Shown here in pieces: positions 24,018 to 33,261 of a DNA stretch of 64,000 bases. Source of the DNA: Nocardia niigatensis NBRC 100131 (GTDB lineage: Bacteria; Actinomycetota; Actinomycetes; Mycobacteriales; Mycobacteriaceae). Position 1 is the stretch's first letter, and each line of letters opens with the position of its first letter. The stretch spans positions 89,295-153,294 of the forward strand of contig NZ_BAGC01000048.1 in the NCBI RefSeq assembly GCF_000308655.1, given 5' to 3'. Under the pieces are notes generated by a model. That model saw nothing but the letters and a program-made list of their open reading frames with translations. It ran no database searches and was not told the DNA's origin. The position numbers were made by a program, and so were the translations under genes.

Positions 24018-27000
24018 TCAGGATCGGCGCACCAGCCGGCTGCGGCCCATCGGCCCGAGGCGGCCGGCCTGCATGAGCCCGGCGCCGCGGGGCGCGAGTT
24101 CGGCCAGCTCGGCTTGCAGCCGGGCCTGTAGTTCCTCGGCCGCGGCCCGGTGGTCGGCGGCCCGCTCGTGGTCGCCGAGGTAAGTGGCCAGCTCAGCGAG
24201 GACGTAGTCCATGGGCCCGAGCACCGAGGCGCCGGTCTCCAGCCCGCAGACCGTGCCCGCGTACGGCAGCAGCTGCTGGTAGACGCGCAGCGCCATGGCC
24301 GGATCGCCGAGGGCGATGGCGAGGCGGGCCTTCACTCCGGTGAAGGTGGACCAGAACTGCGGGGCCAGCGGCGGCGCGGCGGCCAGCACCCGGCGGGCCT
24401 CCTCGGGGCGACCCGAATGCACCAGTGCCAGTGCGTAACCGTGAACGAACAGTTCCGGTTTGAGGGCGGTCCGCTCGCGCAGATCGTTCAAGTAGACCGA
24501 CATGTCGTTGCGCAGCCAGCCGATGGATACCGCGATGCCGACGTGCAGTGCGTTCGGGTCGCGGGTCGGTTCGGCCGCGCCCTCGCCGGAGTGCGCGACC
24601 AGGACGTCCAGCTCCCCGGAGCCCGCGCCGAGCATGCGCAGCACCTCATCGGTGTTGCCGCGCAACAGTTCCAGCACCATGCCGAAGGGGGCGATGGCGT
24701 CCAGCAGGTGCCGCAGCTGTCCATCGGTTGCGTATTCGCCGGCCCGGCCGGCGTGTTCGGCGGCGGCCACCAGGTCGGCGTCGGCCAGGGTGGCGCGGAA
24801 CAGCAGATAGTGTGCGAGCGCGCGGAATTCGGTGAGTTCGGCCGCGGTGGACACCTCGAGCAGCCGGGTCGCGTACCGCCGGAGGTCGTGGGCGCGCAGG
24901 AATCCGCCCGCCGCGAAGGCCGCGAACGCCTGTGCGTTGAGGACGGTGCACAGCAGATCCGGATCGTCGAGGGGTTCGGCGAGGCCCATGGCCGCGCCGG
25001 CCAGGATGCGGGCCGCCGAGGGGTCCTCGACGGCGCGGTCGAAGACGGCGGTGACCTGCAACAGGATTCGCGTGCGCGCCGGCAGGCCGATATCGGCGCC
25101 GGCCAGGCGCAGCGGTTCGCGGATGCGCAGGTCAGGGGTGTGCCAGTCGTGCACCGACCAGATCAACGGTGTGGGCCAGCAGGTCACGGCATGGGCGAGC
25201 AGCTCGTGCCCACCGGGTGAATCGGTTGTCGCGCCGAAGGATTCGGCCAGATCCAGCGCCAGCTCCCGCGCCGTCCGCGCGGCGATGTGCTGGCCGTCGT
25301 AGGCCAGCGCCACCACCAGCTCGCAGCGCGCCTCGAGCACCGCCAGCCGATCCGTGCGCGCGGCCCCGGCGCTCGCGTGCCCGGCCAGATCGTGCAGCGC
25401 GAGCACCGATCGCCACCGTCGCACGGCATCGGCTCGCATCCGCCGCTCCACGCACCGTCGCGCCGCGGCCCGCACGTACGGCAGTGCCACCGTGGCGGTT
25501 TCGGCGTCCGCGCCCAGCGCCGCGTGGTGGGCGAGGGCGTCGATGTCCCGCCCGCGCGGTACGTGCACCGCATCGTGCACGGAACTCTTTCCGGCATCGA
25601 CGAATTCGAGCAACAGCCGGTCGGATCCGGTGAAGACGGGAGCCGTCGATCGGATCGCCGCGTCCGCTTCGGCCTGACGGTCCGCCGCCAGCTCGTCGGC
25701 CCCGCGGAGGGCGGCGAGCGTGCGGTCGTTGCGGCGCGCGACCCGGGGCCGCGGCGATCCGAGCAGTGCCGCGACCAGATGGTCGGCGCCCCACAGCGCA
25801 TTGAGCACTCGATTCCCCATGCCCGGAACGTCTTCCGGCTCGGTCGCGGTGGCAGCGGGCCCGTCGTCCTGGCCGGCCGCGATGATCGTTCCCGGTGCGG
25901 TGACGCCCGGTTCCGGATCGCGGCGCAGGTATTCGAAAGCGGCCCAGTGCATTCGGGTGCGACGCAGGGTGGGGAGGTCGTAGTAGACGGTTTCGCGGAC
26001 CAGGGCGTGGTCGAAGGTGACGCGGCCGGCCCGGTCGGTGCGCAGCAGGCGCGCGGATTCGGCGGCGGCGACCAGGTCGATGACCGTGTCGGCGGGAAGG
26101 TCGGCGGAGGCGGCGAGAGTGGCGATGTCGCTGTCCTCGCCCCAGACCGAGAGGTGGCGCAGCAGGTCCACGACGTCGGCGGGGAGCTGGCCGATGCGGC
26201 GTCCGATCAGGTCGCGCACACTGTCGGGCAGGCCGTCGGTGGTGCCCTGGGCGGCAACGAGTTTGGCGAGTTCGCGCACGAACAGCGGGTTGCCGCCGGT
26301 GCGGCGGCGCAGCAGTTCGACGGTGCGGTCGTCGAGGTCGGTGAGCCCGGCGGCGGCCGCGGCGCGGCGGGTGCCGGCCATGTCGAGGCCGTCGAGTTCG
26401 AGGCGGTCGGCGGTGAACAGGGCGAGGGCGGCGGCGGTGTCGCGGACGCCGGGGCCCGCCTCGGTACCGCGCAGGGTGGCGACGATGAGGATCGGACGAT
26501 CCCGCAGCCAGTTCACGACCTGCCGCAGTACCTGCAGGGTGGCGGTGTCGGCGCCGTGCACGTCCTCGAGCACGATGGCGATCGGTGCGCCCGCGGAGCG
26601 TTCGCGACAGGAGCGGACCACGCGCCGGGCCAGGGTGAAAGCGTCGGCGGCGGTGAAGGTTTCGGGGTCGGCGGCGTCGAGGCCGGTGAGCACTTCGGCC
26701 CAGGCCCAGGCGGGCGGCGCGGATTCGACCTCGGGGCAGCGACCGAACACGGTGGCCCAGCCGCGGTCGGTCAGGTGAGTGGTGAGGGCGGTGGCGAGGG
26801 TGGTCTTTCCGGCCCCGGCCTCGCCGGAGAGCCAGACCAGTCGCACGTGCCCGGCGGACGCGGCGTCGGCGGCGGCCAGCACGGCGGCGCGCTGCGCGGC
26901 ATATCCGCTGTCCGGCAAGGGTTCCGGGGCCCGGAGCGGCGCGGGTTCGGCGGGCCGCGCGGGGGCGGGCGGGGTGACCGTCTCGGTGTCCACCGAGTGG

Positions 27001-27764
27001 GTGAGGATGGCGGTCTCCAGCTCCCGCAGTCCCGGACCGGGATCCACCCCGAATTCGAGGGTGAGGAATTCGCGGCTGCTACGCACGGTCGCGAGCGCGT
27101 CGAGCGACTGTCCCAGCCGGTACTGCGCGACGGCCAGCAGCCGCGCGCATTCCTCGCGTCCGGGGTGCTCCTCCAGGATGGGCCGCAGCGCCAGCACCAC
27201 CTCGGCGGGCCGGTTCAATTCCAGCGCGGCCTGGGCGCGCAGTTCGGCGGCGGTCAGGCGCAGGGCCTGCAGACGGGCGGCCTCCTGTGCCGCCCAGGGC
27301 ATTCCGGGGAAGGATTCGAAGGCGCCGCCGTGCCAGCAGGCCAGGGCGGCGTCCAGCACCCGCACCTGTTCGAGTGGTTCGGGTCGCCCGGCGGGGTCGC
27401 GCATGGCGGCCTCGTGCCCGTGCAGCAGTTGTTCGAAGAGCCAGGAGTCCACCTGGGAGGGTTCGAGATTGAGCGCGTACCCGTGGGATTCGGACACGAT
27501 GACGCGGGAGTGCGCCCGTCGCGGCCGGTCCGGCTCGAAGACCCGGCGCAGGTTGTGGATGTACACCTGCAGCGCGGCAACGGCTTTGGCGGGCGGATCA
27601 CCGTGCCAGAGGTCGTCGATGAGCCGCTCGGTGGGCACCACCCGGCCACCTGCCGCGACCAGCCGTCCCAGCACCGCGCACTGCATCGGCGCGCCCGGCG
27701 GCACGCGCTGTTCGTCGATGCTGATGTGCAGTGGGCCCAGCACCCCGATCCGTATGAGCGCCAT
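24018..27764 (-). CDS. Large SARP-type regulator: winged helix, BTAD, AAA/NTPase and TPR-like region
   Basis: 1248 residues, AfsR-like architecture. Residues 1-100 form an OmpR-type winged helix (RIGVLGPLHISIDEQRVP, LQVYIHNLRRVF, YALNL). Residues 105-255 form the BTAD helical repeat domain. A Pro-rich linker follows, then an NTPase with Walker A GEAGAGKT (314-321) and Walker B IAIVLEDVHGAD (near 400). The last 600 residues are helical and Ala/Leu-rich, as in TPR sensor regions. Such proteins activate secondary-metabolite or morphological genes after ATP binding. No biosynthetic cluster is visible nearby. It is divergent from an MmyB-like sensor gene. Confidence 0.9.
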   Translation of the reverse strand: MALIRIGVLGPLHISIDEQRVPPGAPMQCAVLGRLVAAGGRVVPTERLIDDLWHGDPPAKAVAALQVYIHNLRRVFEPDRPRRAHSRVIVSESHGYALNLEPSQVDSWLFEQLLHGHEAAMRDPAGRPEPLEQVRVLDAALACWHGGAFESFPGMPWAAQEAARLQALRLTAAELRAQAALELNRPAEVVLALRPILEEHPGREECARLLAVAQYRLGQSLDALATVRSSREFLTLEFGVDPGPGLRELETAILTHSVDTETVTPPAPARPAEPAPLRAPEPLPDSGYAAQRAAVLAAADAASAGHVRLVWLSGEAGAGKTTLATALTTHLTDRGWATVFGRCPEVESAPPAWAWAEVLTGLDAADPETFTAADAFTLARRVVRSCRERSAGAPIAIVLEDVHGADTATLQVLRQVVNWLRDRPILIVATLRGTEAGPGVRDTAAALALFTADRLELDGLDMAGTRRAAAAAGLTDLDDRTVELLRRRTGGNPLFVRELAKLVAAQGTTDGLPDSVRDLIGRRIGQLPADVVDLLRHLSVWGEDSDIATLAASADLPADTVIDLVAAAESARLLRTDRAGRVTFDHALVRETVYYDLPTLRRTRMHWAAFEYLRRDPEPGVTAPGTIIAAGQDDGPAATATEPEDVPGMGNRVLNALWGADHLVAALLGSPRPRVARRNDRTLAALRGADELAADRQAEADAAIRSTAPVFTGSDRLLLEFVDAGKSSVHDAVHVPRGRDIDALAHHAALGADAETATVALPYVRAAARRCVERRMRADAVRRWRSVLALHDLAGHASAGAARTDRLAVLEARCELVVALAYDGQHIAARTARELALDLAESFGATTDSPGGHELLAHAVTCWPTPLIWSVHDWHTPDLRIREPLRLAGADIGLPARTRILLQVTAVFDRAVEDPSAARILAGAAMGLAEPLDDPDLLCTVLNAQAFAAFAAGGFLRAHDLRRYATRLLEVSTAAELTEFRALAHYLLFRATLADADLVAAAEHAGRAGEYATDGQLRHLLDAIAPFGMVLELLRGNTDEVLRMLGAGSGELDVLVAHSGEGAAEPTRDPNALHVGIAVSIGWLRNDMSVYLNDLRERTALKPELFVHGYALALVHSGRPEEARRVLAAAPPLAPQFWSTFTGVKARLAIALGDPAMALRVYQQLLPYAGTVCGLETGASVLGPMDYVLAELATYLGDHERAADHRAAAEELQARLQAELAELAPRGAGLMQAGRLGPMGRSRLVRRS

Positions 27765-27824
27765 GCCGCTGTGCGACCCCCGAACCCACCTCGAATAAAA
27801 CCAAACAGGATCCTCTCAATATGA

Positions 27825-27835
27825 CAGAAATTCTG
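27825..27835. promoter_or_regulatory. Palindrome in the divergent promoter gap (possible operator)
   Basis: CAGAA-A-TTCTG is an 11-base inverted repeat midway in the 88-base gap between the SARP regulator (minus) and the MmyB-like gene (plus, start 27853). CTCTC/GAGAG arms flank it at a slightly greater distance. It is well placed to control both genes. A short palindrome can arise by chance, so this is only a candidate. Confidence 0.35.
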
Positions 27836-27852
27836 CGAGAGTACCCAGTCTT

Positions 27853-28389
27853 GTGACGGGACTTAACTCGATACGAAGACGCTCCGAAGAGTTGTCCCGC
27901 ACACTGTCTCGGGTGTTCGACCCCTCTCCGCCGCCGGCCGCCGATCTCGCGGTCCTGCACAGCCTTCCGCATCCGGCCTGTCTGCATGACGGCGGCTATG
28001 ACGTGGTGGCCGCGAACGACGCCTTCCGGAAGCTGTTTCCAGGTACGGGTCCGGGCGCGAACCTGATGACGGCGATCCTGCTGGAACCCATGGCCCGCTA
28101 CCGGCTCGGTGACTGGGAGGCCGAGGCGCAGGTCATGGTGTCGGCGTTCCGGGCCGCCGCCCCCGAACTGCGGCCGGATCGGGTCGAGGAGATCGTCAAT
28201 CTGGCCCGCCGCTCCCCCGACTGGGATCGGCTGTGGCACAGCCATGTGGTGCCGCCGGAGCCGCGCGAGCGCACGGTGCTGATGAACGATCCGCTGACCC
28301 GCCGGGAACGCCGGATGTACGTGCAGACCTTCGAGTTCCAGTCACCGCAGCGGCCGTGGTGGCTGCTGACGGTGGTGCCGTTCGACTAG
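27853..28389 (+). CDS. MmyB-like (MLTR) ligand-binding domain protein lacking a DNA-binding domain
   Basis: 178 residues that match the PAS-like sensor half of MmyB-family regulators: LPHPACLHDGGYDVVAANDAF, RYRLGDWEAEAQVMVSAFRA, RRSPDWDRLWHSHVV and RRERRMYVQTFEFQS. Normal family members carry an N-terminal XRE helix-turn-helix of about 100 residues; here only about 40 residues precede the sensor and none looks like a helix-turn-helix. The GTG start fits a short leader. The fold binds fatty-acid-like ligands in known structures. It may be a stand-alone sensor for the divergent SARP regulator, which is inference. Confidence 0.82.
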   Translation: MTGLNSIRRRSEELSRTLSRVFDPSPPPAADLAVLHSLPHPACLHDGGYDVVAANDAFRKLFPGTGPGANLMTAILLEPMARYRLGDWEAEAQVMVSAFRAAAPELRPDRVEEIVNLARRSPDWDRLWHSHVVPPEPRERTVLMNDPLTRRERRMYVQTFEFQSPQRPWWLLTVVPFD

Positions 28390-28394
28390 CCGGC

Positions 28395-28919
28395 TCAGGC
28401 TTCCGCGGCGGGGACCTCGAACCAGCCGTCCTCGGGTTCGGCGTAGCCGTGATACATGAGCGGGATGCGCCGGTCCACGCCGAAGTGCTCGTAGACCGCG
28501 AGCATGGTGTTCCGCACGGCGAGGTCATGGAAGTCGTCGATGCGCCGGGGGCCGAGCCAGTGTTCGGGGAGCAGCGCGAGCCGGCTCATCTCATCCGGAT
28601 CGTCCATGTCCAGTCCGATGGGGCCGGGGTCGACGATGAAGTGATCGTGCAGCACCGCGTGCACACCGTGTGGGTCGTGCTGTCCGGGCCCGAAGGCGAG
28701 GAAGCGGGTGCGGATGGCGGGTGAGCCGTGCTCCTGCAACCAGTCGATGAGGTGCGGGTTTGGACGCGGAATCGAGCTGGCGGACAACGGGGTTTGCTCC
28801 AGCAGGTGCAGCACGCTGGCGCCGACCACGCGCGGTTCGGGGACGAGGAACAGGCTGAGCACGGGTGATCCGGACAGGCTGTCGCAGAGGCAGACCTTGG
28901 TGCGCATGGGGTTGGGCAT
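28395..28919 (-). CDS. Hypothetical protein, family not recognised
   Basis: 174 residues without signal or membrane segment. It opens MPNPMRTKVCLCDSLSGSPV; a second ATG (M5) is in frame. His/Asp/Pro-rich motifs such as FGPGQHDPHGVHAVLHDHF, LDMDDPDEMSRLALLPEHW and LMYHGYAEPEDGWFEVP are seen and could bind metal. It is convergent with the MmyB-like gene, ending 5 bases after it. I do not recognise it. Confidence 0.65.
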   Translation of the reverse strand: MPNPMRTKVCLCDSLSGSPVLSLFLVPEPRVVGASVLHLLEQTPLSASSIPRPNPHLIDWLQEHGSPAIRTRFLAFGPGQHDPHGVHAVLHDHFIVDPGPIGLDMDDPDEMSRLALLPEHWLGPRRIDDFHDLAVRNTMLAVYEHFGVDRRIPLMYHGYAEPEDGWFEVPAAEA

Positions 28920-29115
28920 GCGCCTCTCCTTACGCGGGAGGGGTTGCTGGCTTCGTCATCCGAATCATGCCGGCTCGCCGAGTTACCAGACTCGGACAGA
29001 TCTCTCCTCGACGCCCGACCGGTGCAACATCCGGAATTATAGTCGCCGGACATCGATCGGACCGACCCCTCTTTCGGTCGATCCGATCGGCCCTCCGGGG
29101 TGCTGTACGGCCCGG

Positions 29116-29802
29116 TTACGCGCCCACGAGACGACTGCGCGTGCGCTGCCGGGCCGGCAGCGCTGTCAGCTGCCCTTCGATAGTGGCCCGGACAGTTTGC
29201 CACTCCTCGTCGAGGATCGAGTAGAAGGCGGTGCTGCGCACCTCGCCGTCGAGTCCGCGCGAGTGCGCCCGGCGCACGCCGTCGCTGGTCGCGCCGAGCC
29301 GCTCGATCGCCATGCGGGAGCGGAGATTTCGGACATCGGCCCGCATGGCTATGCGCCGGACCCGCCATATATCGAATGCGTGCTGCAAAAGCAGCAGCTT
29401 GGACTCCAGATTGACGCCGGAGCCGCGCGCCTCCGGGGACAGCCAGGTGTTCCCGATCTCGGCGGCGTCGGGCACCGCGAGCAGGGGATCTCCGGTCGGC
29501 ATGCCGTGCACCAGCGGCCACACCACCGGGCCCTGCCAGTAGTCGAAACGGGTGAACCGGGTCGAACCCAGCACCCGCCCACTGGCGACGGCGATGATGG
29601 CGAAGGCCAGCGAGGTGCCCGACGCATGCCCGGAGAGCGCCTGGGCGATGTATTCCAGTGACTCGTCCACACCGTGTGGGACAGGTGTGAACCCAAAATC
29701 ATCACGGTTCCCCGCAGCAGCCTCCGCAAGCCCCGAAGCATGCTGTGGCGCAAGGGGTTCCAGCCGTACCAGACGGCCGGTCAGAGTTACGGGTACGGGC
29801 AC
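29116..29802 (-). CDS. GNAT-family N-acetyltransferase (RimJ/RimL-like)
   Basis: 228 residues. The start VTLTGRLVRLEPLAPQHASG and later GNTWLSPEARGSGVNLESK, LQHAFDIWRVRRIAMRADVR, NLRSRMAIERLGA and VRSTAFYSILDEEWQTVRA are standard for the RimJ/RimL branch that acetylates protein N termini or small amines. The acetyl-CoA loop here reads RGSGVN, shorter in glycines than the usual RGxGxG, so cofactor binding should be checked. GTG 29802 has GAGGGA upstream; the longer frame to 29964 has no support. Substrate unknown. Confidence 0.87.
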   Translation of the reverse strand: MPVPVTLTGRLVRLEPLAPQHASGLAEAAAGNRDDFGFTPVPHGVDESLEYIAQALSGHASGTSLAFAIIAVASGRVLGSTRFTRFDYWQGPVVWPLVHGMPTGDPLLAVPDAAEIGNTWLSPEARGSGVNLESKLLLLQHAFDIWRVRRIAMRADVRNLRSRMAIERLGATSDGVRRAHSRGLDGEVRSTAFYSILDEEWQTVRATIEGQLTALPARQRTRSRLVGA

Positions 29803-30106
29803 GTTCCCTCGATCTTTCAGGGGCGGTCGGGGGCTCGCGTCAGGCAATGGCCGCCCCGGCCACATACTCCGGAATCGACGAACCAGCCCTGGCGCGCCAG
29901 TAGCAGCATCGGATAGTGGGATGAACGATAGCGGAACACCAGCGCACCGCGCCGCAGGCGGCATGTAAATTTCATGCGCTCTACCGCGCGTCGCACGGAA
30001 GTTTCACAGGTGTCTTACAGCCTTTCCGGAGGAGGCTTCCGCTACCCGCTGGCGATCCCCTTTCAGGCCGCCGGAAATGCGAATACCTATGCGCTGGAAG
30101 GTATTA
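29803..30106. other. Gene-free gap between the acetyltransferase and the deaminase
   Basis: About 300 bases with no supportable gene. The region near 29950-30005 is less GC-rich and probably carries the acetyltransferase promoter. No repeat copy is seen. Confidence 0.4.
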
Positions 30107-30652
30107 CTACGCCGGTCCGCGGCGCCAGAAACCGTCGTGTACCGCCCATGCCGCGGCGAGCTCGATCGGACCGGCGACCGGCACCGTGCGCTGACCCGCG
30201 GCGAATACTTGACGGCACGGCAGCGCCATGGTCGGGTTCTCCGGATCGGCACCGGTCAGGGCCAGGAGCTGGTCCTCGCCGAGGGCATAAACCACGCGCC
30301 CGACATTCCCCCAGTAGATCGCGCCCGCGCACATCGCACAGGGTTCGGCACCGGTGTAAAGCGTGCAGCCACGCAGAAACTCGGCATCGAAGGCGACGGT
30401 CGCCGCGCGCACCAGATTCGTCTCCGCGTGACCGGTCGCGTCACGCCCGGTGACCACCGTGTTCTCCGCCTCCAGCAACACCCGTCCATCGGGGCCCGCC
30501 AGTACCGCGCCGAATGGGTGATTGCCGTGCTCGCGCGACCGCCACGCAATGGCGACGGCCGCCAGCAGATTTCGGATGTCGTCCTCGGTCGGCACGGGCC
30601 GGTATCCTTCCCGTTCTCGGTGCCGATGATCTTGGCACAGAACAACTTCCAT
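30107..30652 (-). CDS. Nucleoside/guanine deaminase of the cytidine-deaminase superfamily
   Basis: 181 residues. Zinc site: His75 and catalytic Glu77 in GHAETN, and Cys105 and Cys108 in PCAMC. The strand order and the motif HPFGAVLAGPDGRVL match the TadA/GuaD branch. The C-terminal run LPCRQVFAAGQRTVPVAGP fits small purine deaminases more than tRNA adenosine deaminase. The enzyme would act in nucleobase salvage. It lies 24 bases beyond the GH5 gene start in the minus direction, but the functional link is unclear. The N-terminal 20 residues are poorly conserved-looking, and GTG at about residue 20 could be the true start. Confidence 0.85.
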   Translation of the reverse strand: MEVVLCQDHRHREREGYRPVPTEDDIRNLLAAVAIAWRSREHGNHPFGAVLAGPDGRVLLEAENTVVTGRDATGHAETNLVRAATVAFDAEFLRGCTLYTGAEPCAMCAGAIYWGNVGRVVYALGEDQLLALTGADPENPTMALPCRQVFAAGQRTVPVAGPIELAAAWAVHDGFWRRGPA

Positions 30653-30676
30653 CGCCGGGAGGGTCCGAGCCGGACT

Positions 30677-32143
30677 TCAGCGGGCGGTCACCGTCAGTTG
30701 CACGGTTCCCTGCCCGGGAGCGGCCCTGAGCTCCAGCAATCCGGCATCGGGCGCGGACATGACATCGGCGCCGTCGACCTGGACCTGATAGCCGTTGGGA
30801 TAGTCGCCGGCGGGCAGAAACACCTCGGTCCGGGCGTCACTGGCGAAGGGCCGGCCCGGGTCGACCGGCGCGGTGTCGTATCGGAGGGTGAAGGTCGCGG
30901 TGGCCGGGTCGTACTGCCAGCTCTGCGGCGTGCCCGCGACCGCCTGCGGGTACGGGCGCACGACGCCGGCGCCGGGGCTCATCAGGTTGGCGCCGGTGGG
31001 AGGCGCCTGGGGATGGGAGGGCAGCTGATTCTGGCTGTAGGACCACAGCATCCACGAGGCCATGTTGTCGTCGAGGCTGCCGGTCACCCGGGCCAGAGTC
31101 GCCTGATCGTCGGTCGCGCCGAATTCGGTCACCAGTCCGACGGTGCTCTCGGCGCGGGTGCTGTCGAAACCGTTCGCCGGGCAGGTGTGGACGGGTCCGA
31201 GGCAGTAGTCGTGGAAGCTCATCCCGGCATTGGGGTCGCCGGTCGGATCGGGCATGCGCACCGGCGCCCCGAAGTCGGTGGTCAGGAAGGGTTCATAGAA
31301 CAGCAGGTGCCGCTGGTCAGCCTGCCGGATGGCCTGCATCGCTTTGCCTTCGAAGGCGGCCAGCGCGTCGCGCGAGAAGTCGGGGCATCCGTCCGCGAGG
31401 CACACCGGATACCTGACGCCCGGCCACGGCTCGTTGACGAGGTCATAGCCCAGCACATAGGGCTGGTCAGCGAAGTATTGCGCCACATGCGACCACATCG
31501 CGGCGTAGTGCTCCTGCACGCCGATGCCGTCCGAGGCCGGATGGTCACTCCAGAAGTTGGCCCAGGTCCGGTTCTGCGCCGGACTCAACAGATACGCACC
31601 GGCCAGGCCCAGATTCGGCGGCATCGGGAGACCGTCGGGAAAGGCCGCCCAGTCCGGGAAGCCGCTCCAGCTCGCCCCGACCAGTTCGTTGAACCCGTCC
31701 TGATGGGAATCGACCAGGGCGTAGATCCGGTGCCGGGCCAGCACCTGCTGGGTCTGCTGGATCTGCGCGATGTAGTCCTCGTCGTAGACGCCGGGCTGCG
31801 GCTCGACCGCGCTCCACGCGAATCCCAGCCGCACCACATTGAACCCGTTGTCCGCGAGGACTTGCGCGTCACTGTCCCCGAACCCGCCCGCCGCCGGGAA
31901 ATACGGCGGGTACTTGTAGACGAGATTCACACCGTGCAGGGTGATCACCCGCCCGCCCTCGTCGGTGAGCCACCGGCCCACATGCCCCAACTCCGACGCA
32001 CTCGGCGTCGCACCAGCGGGCGCGGCCAGGACGGGTGTCACCGCGGCCAGCAGCAACGCCGCCGCACCGAGACACCGCAGCGCCGAGACAGTACCGATCA
32101 ACGCGACGGACCAGGAAGACCAGCGATTATGTGGCACATGCAT
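30677..32143 (-). CDS. Secreted glycoside hydrolase family 5, endoglycoceramidase-like
   Basis: 488 residues with a signal peptide ending near residue 45 (AAALLLAAVTPVLAAPAGA). The GH5 barrel shows VITLHGVNLVYKYPPYFP, NVVRLGFAWSAVEP, the acid/base Glu238 in LVNEPWPG and the nucleophile Glu340 in VTEFGATDD. A beta-sandwich C-terminal domain (YDPATATFTLRYDT, VEL-type strands) ends the protein. Length and motif spacing fit Rhodococcus endoglycoceramidase, which cleaves the glycan from glycosphingolipids. As a soil or pathogen actinomycete enzyme it may act on host or fungal glycolipids. Substrate is inferred from family. Confidence 0.88.
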   Translation of the reverse strand: MHVPHNRWSSWSVALIGTVSALRCLGAAALLLAAVTPVLAAPAGATPSASELGHVGRWLTDEGGRVITLHGVNLVYKYPPYFPAAGGFGDSDAQVLADNGFNVVRLGFAWSAVEPQPGVYDEDYIAQIQQTQQVLARHRIYALVDSHQDGFNELVGASWSGFPDWAAFPDGLPMPPNLGLAGAYLLSPAQNRTWANFWSDHPASDGIGVQEHYAAMWSHVAQYFADQPYVLGYDLVNEPWPGVRYPVCLADGCPDFSRDALAAFEGKAMQAIRQADQRHLLFYEPFLTTDFGAPVRMPDPTGDPNAGMSFHDYCLGPVHTCPANGFDSTRAESTVGLVTEFGATDDQATLARVTGSLDDNMASWMLWSYSQNQLPSHPQAPPTGANLMSPGAGVVRPYPQAVAGTPQSWQYDPATATFTLRYDTAPVDPGRPFASDARTEVFLPAGDYPNGYQVQVDGADVMSAPDAGLLELRAAPGQGTVQLTVTAR

Positions 32144-32373
32144 GGACCGTAGTAGCCGACGACCTTCTTACGGGGTTCCGATGTCGGCGCGCCGCCAGCC
32201 CTGCACGACAAAGCCCCGCCCGGATCATCCGCGCATGTGCCCATCTGGACTCGTGTGGGTGGGTCCGGGCTCGACCGTACGATCTGCGGGTGTAGCTGGA
32301 TCTGGCCGATCGCGGCCTGGCCGAGCCCATTCAGATCACTCGCAGAGTCGCACCATGTTCCGCTCCTCAAGCG

Positions 32374-33261
32374 TCAGGACCGTGCGGCCACCACCTCAGT
32401 CGCCACCTCGAGGAAGTTCGGGTCGGTGACGGCCGGGACCAGGATGAACTCGTCGCACCCGGCCTGCTCCGCGCCGTCGAGAATGTCGGCGAGCACCTCG
32501 GGACTCGATGCCCGCGCCGAGGTGGCGACCATCTCGGCCAGCTTGGGTCCGAGGAAGCCGAGGTAGCGAGCGGTGAAGGAGCGCAACGCTTCTGATGCGT
32601 CGGTGACGCCCAGGGCGGTGAAGCAGCCACTCACCTTGCGCGGGGTCGTCGCACGACCGGCCTCGGCCCAGCAACGGTCGGCGAGCTCGCCCACTTTGGC
32701 GATTTCGTCGGCGTTGCCCGGGATGCTGAAGCCGGAGATGCCATCGGCCCACCGCGCCGCCCGGCGCATCGCCTTCGGACCCATCGCACCGGCGAGGATG
32801 ATCGGTCCACCCGGCTGGACGCACGCCGGCCCGACCGGGTCCGCGCCCTCGAACGGTGGCTTGCCGTCGAGCAGTGCTTTCAGCTCGGCGACCTTGTCAT
32901 CGAGCTGCTGGTGCCGCCCCGTGAAATCAGCGCCGAGAGCGCGGTAGTCGTGCTCGCGACCGCCGACGCCGACAGCTACCTCGAGGCGGCCGTTCGCGAG
33001 TTGGTCGAGCGTGCCGATCTGCTGGGCGACCATCGCCACCGGGTGCTGTGGAAGCACCCAGAGGTTCGCCAAGACCTGCACCCGCTCTGTCACCGCCGCG
33101 CAGGCGCCCAGCGTCGCGACCATCTCCGGATTCGAAAACGTCACCCGCTCGCCCACCGAGACGCTCGAGAACGGGCCCGCGTCGATTCGCCGGGCCCAGT
33201 CGAGCGTCGTACCCGGTCCGTACCCGGGAGCCATCTGCGGAAGTGCGACACCGATCTTCAT
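32374..33261 (-). CDS. LLM-class F420-dependent oxidoreductase
   Basis: 295 residues of the luciferase-like TIM-barrel family: MKIGVALPQMAPGYGPGTT, VQVLANLWVLPQHPVAMVAQ, QLANGRLEVAVGVGG and GPIILAGAMGPKAMRRAARWADG. This subgroup in mycobacteria and Nocardia mostly uses F420, which the fbiC gene in this window helps make. Substrate unknown. ATG 33261 starts the normal family length. It is the last regular gene before the repeat-bounded island that begins near 33357. Confidence 0.88.
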   Translation of the reverse strand: MKIGVALPQMAPGYGPGTTLDWARRIDAGPFSSVSVGERVTFSNPEMVATLGACAAVTERVQVLANLWVLPQHPVAMVAQQIGTLDQLANGRLEVAVGVGGREHDYRALGADFTGRHQQLDDKVAELKALLDGKPPFEGADPVGPACVQPGGPIILAGAMGPKAMRRAARWADGISGFSIPGNADEIAKVGELADRCWAEAGRATTPRKVSGCFTALGVTDASEALRSFTARYLGFLGPKLAEMVATSARASSPEVLADILDGAEQAGCDEFILVPAVTDPNFLEVATEVVAARS

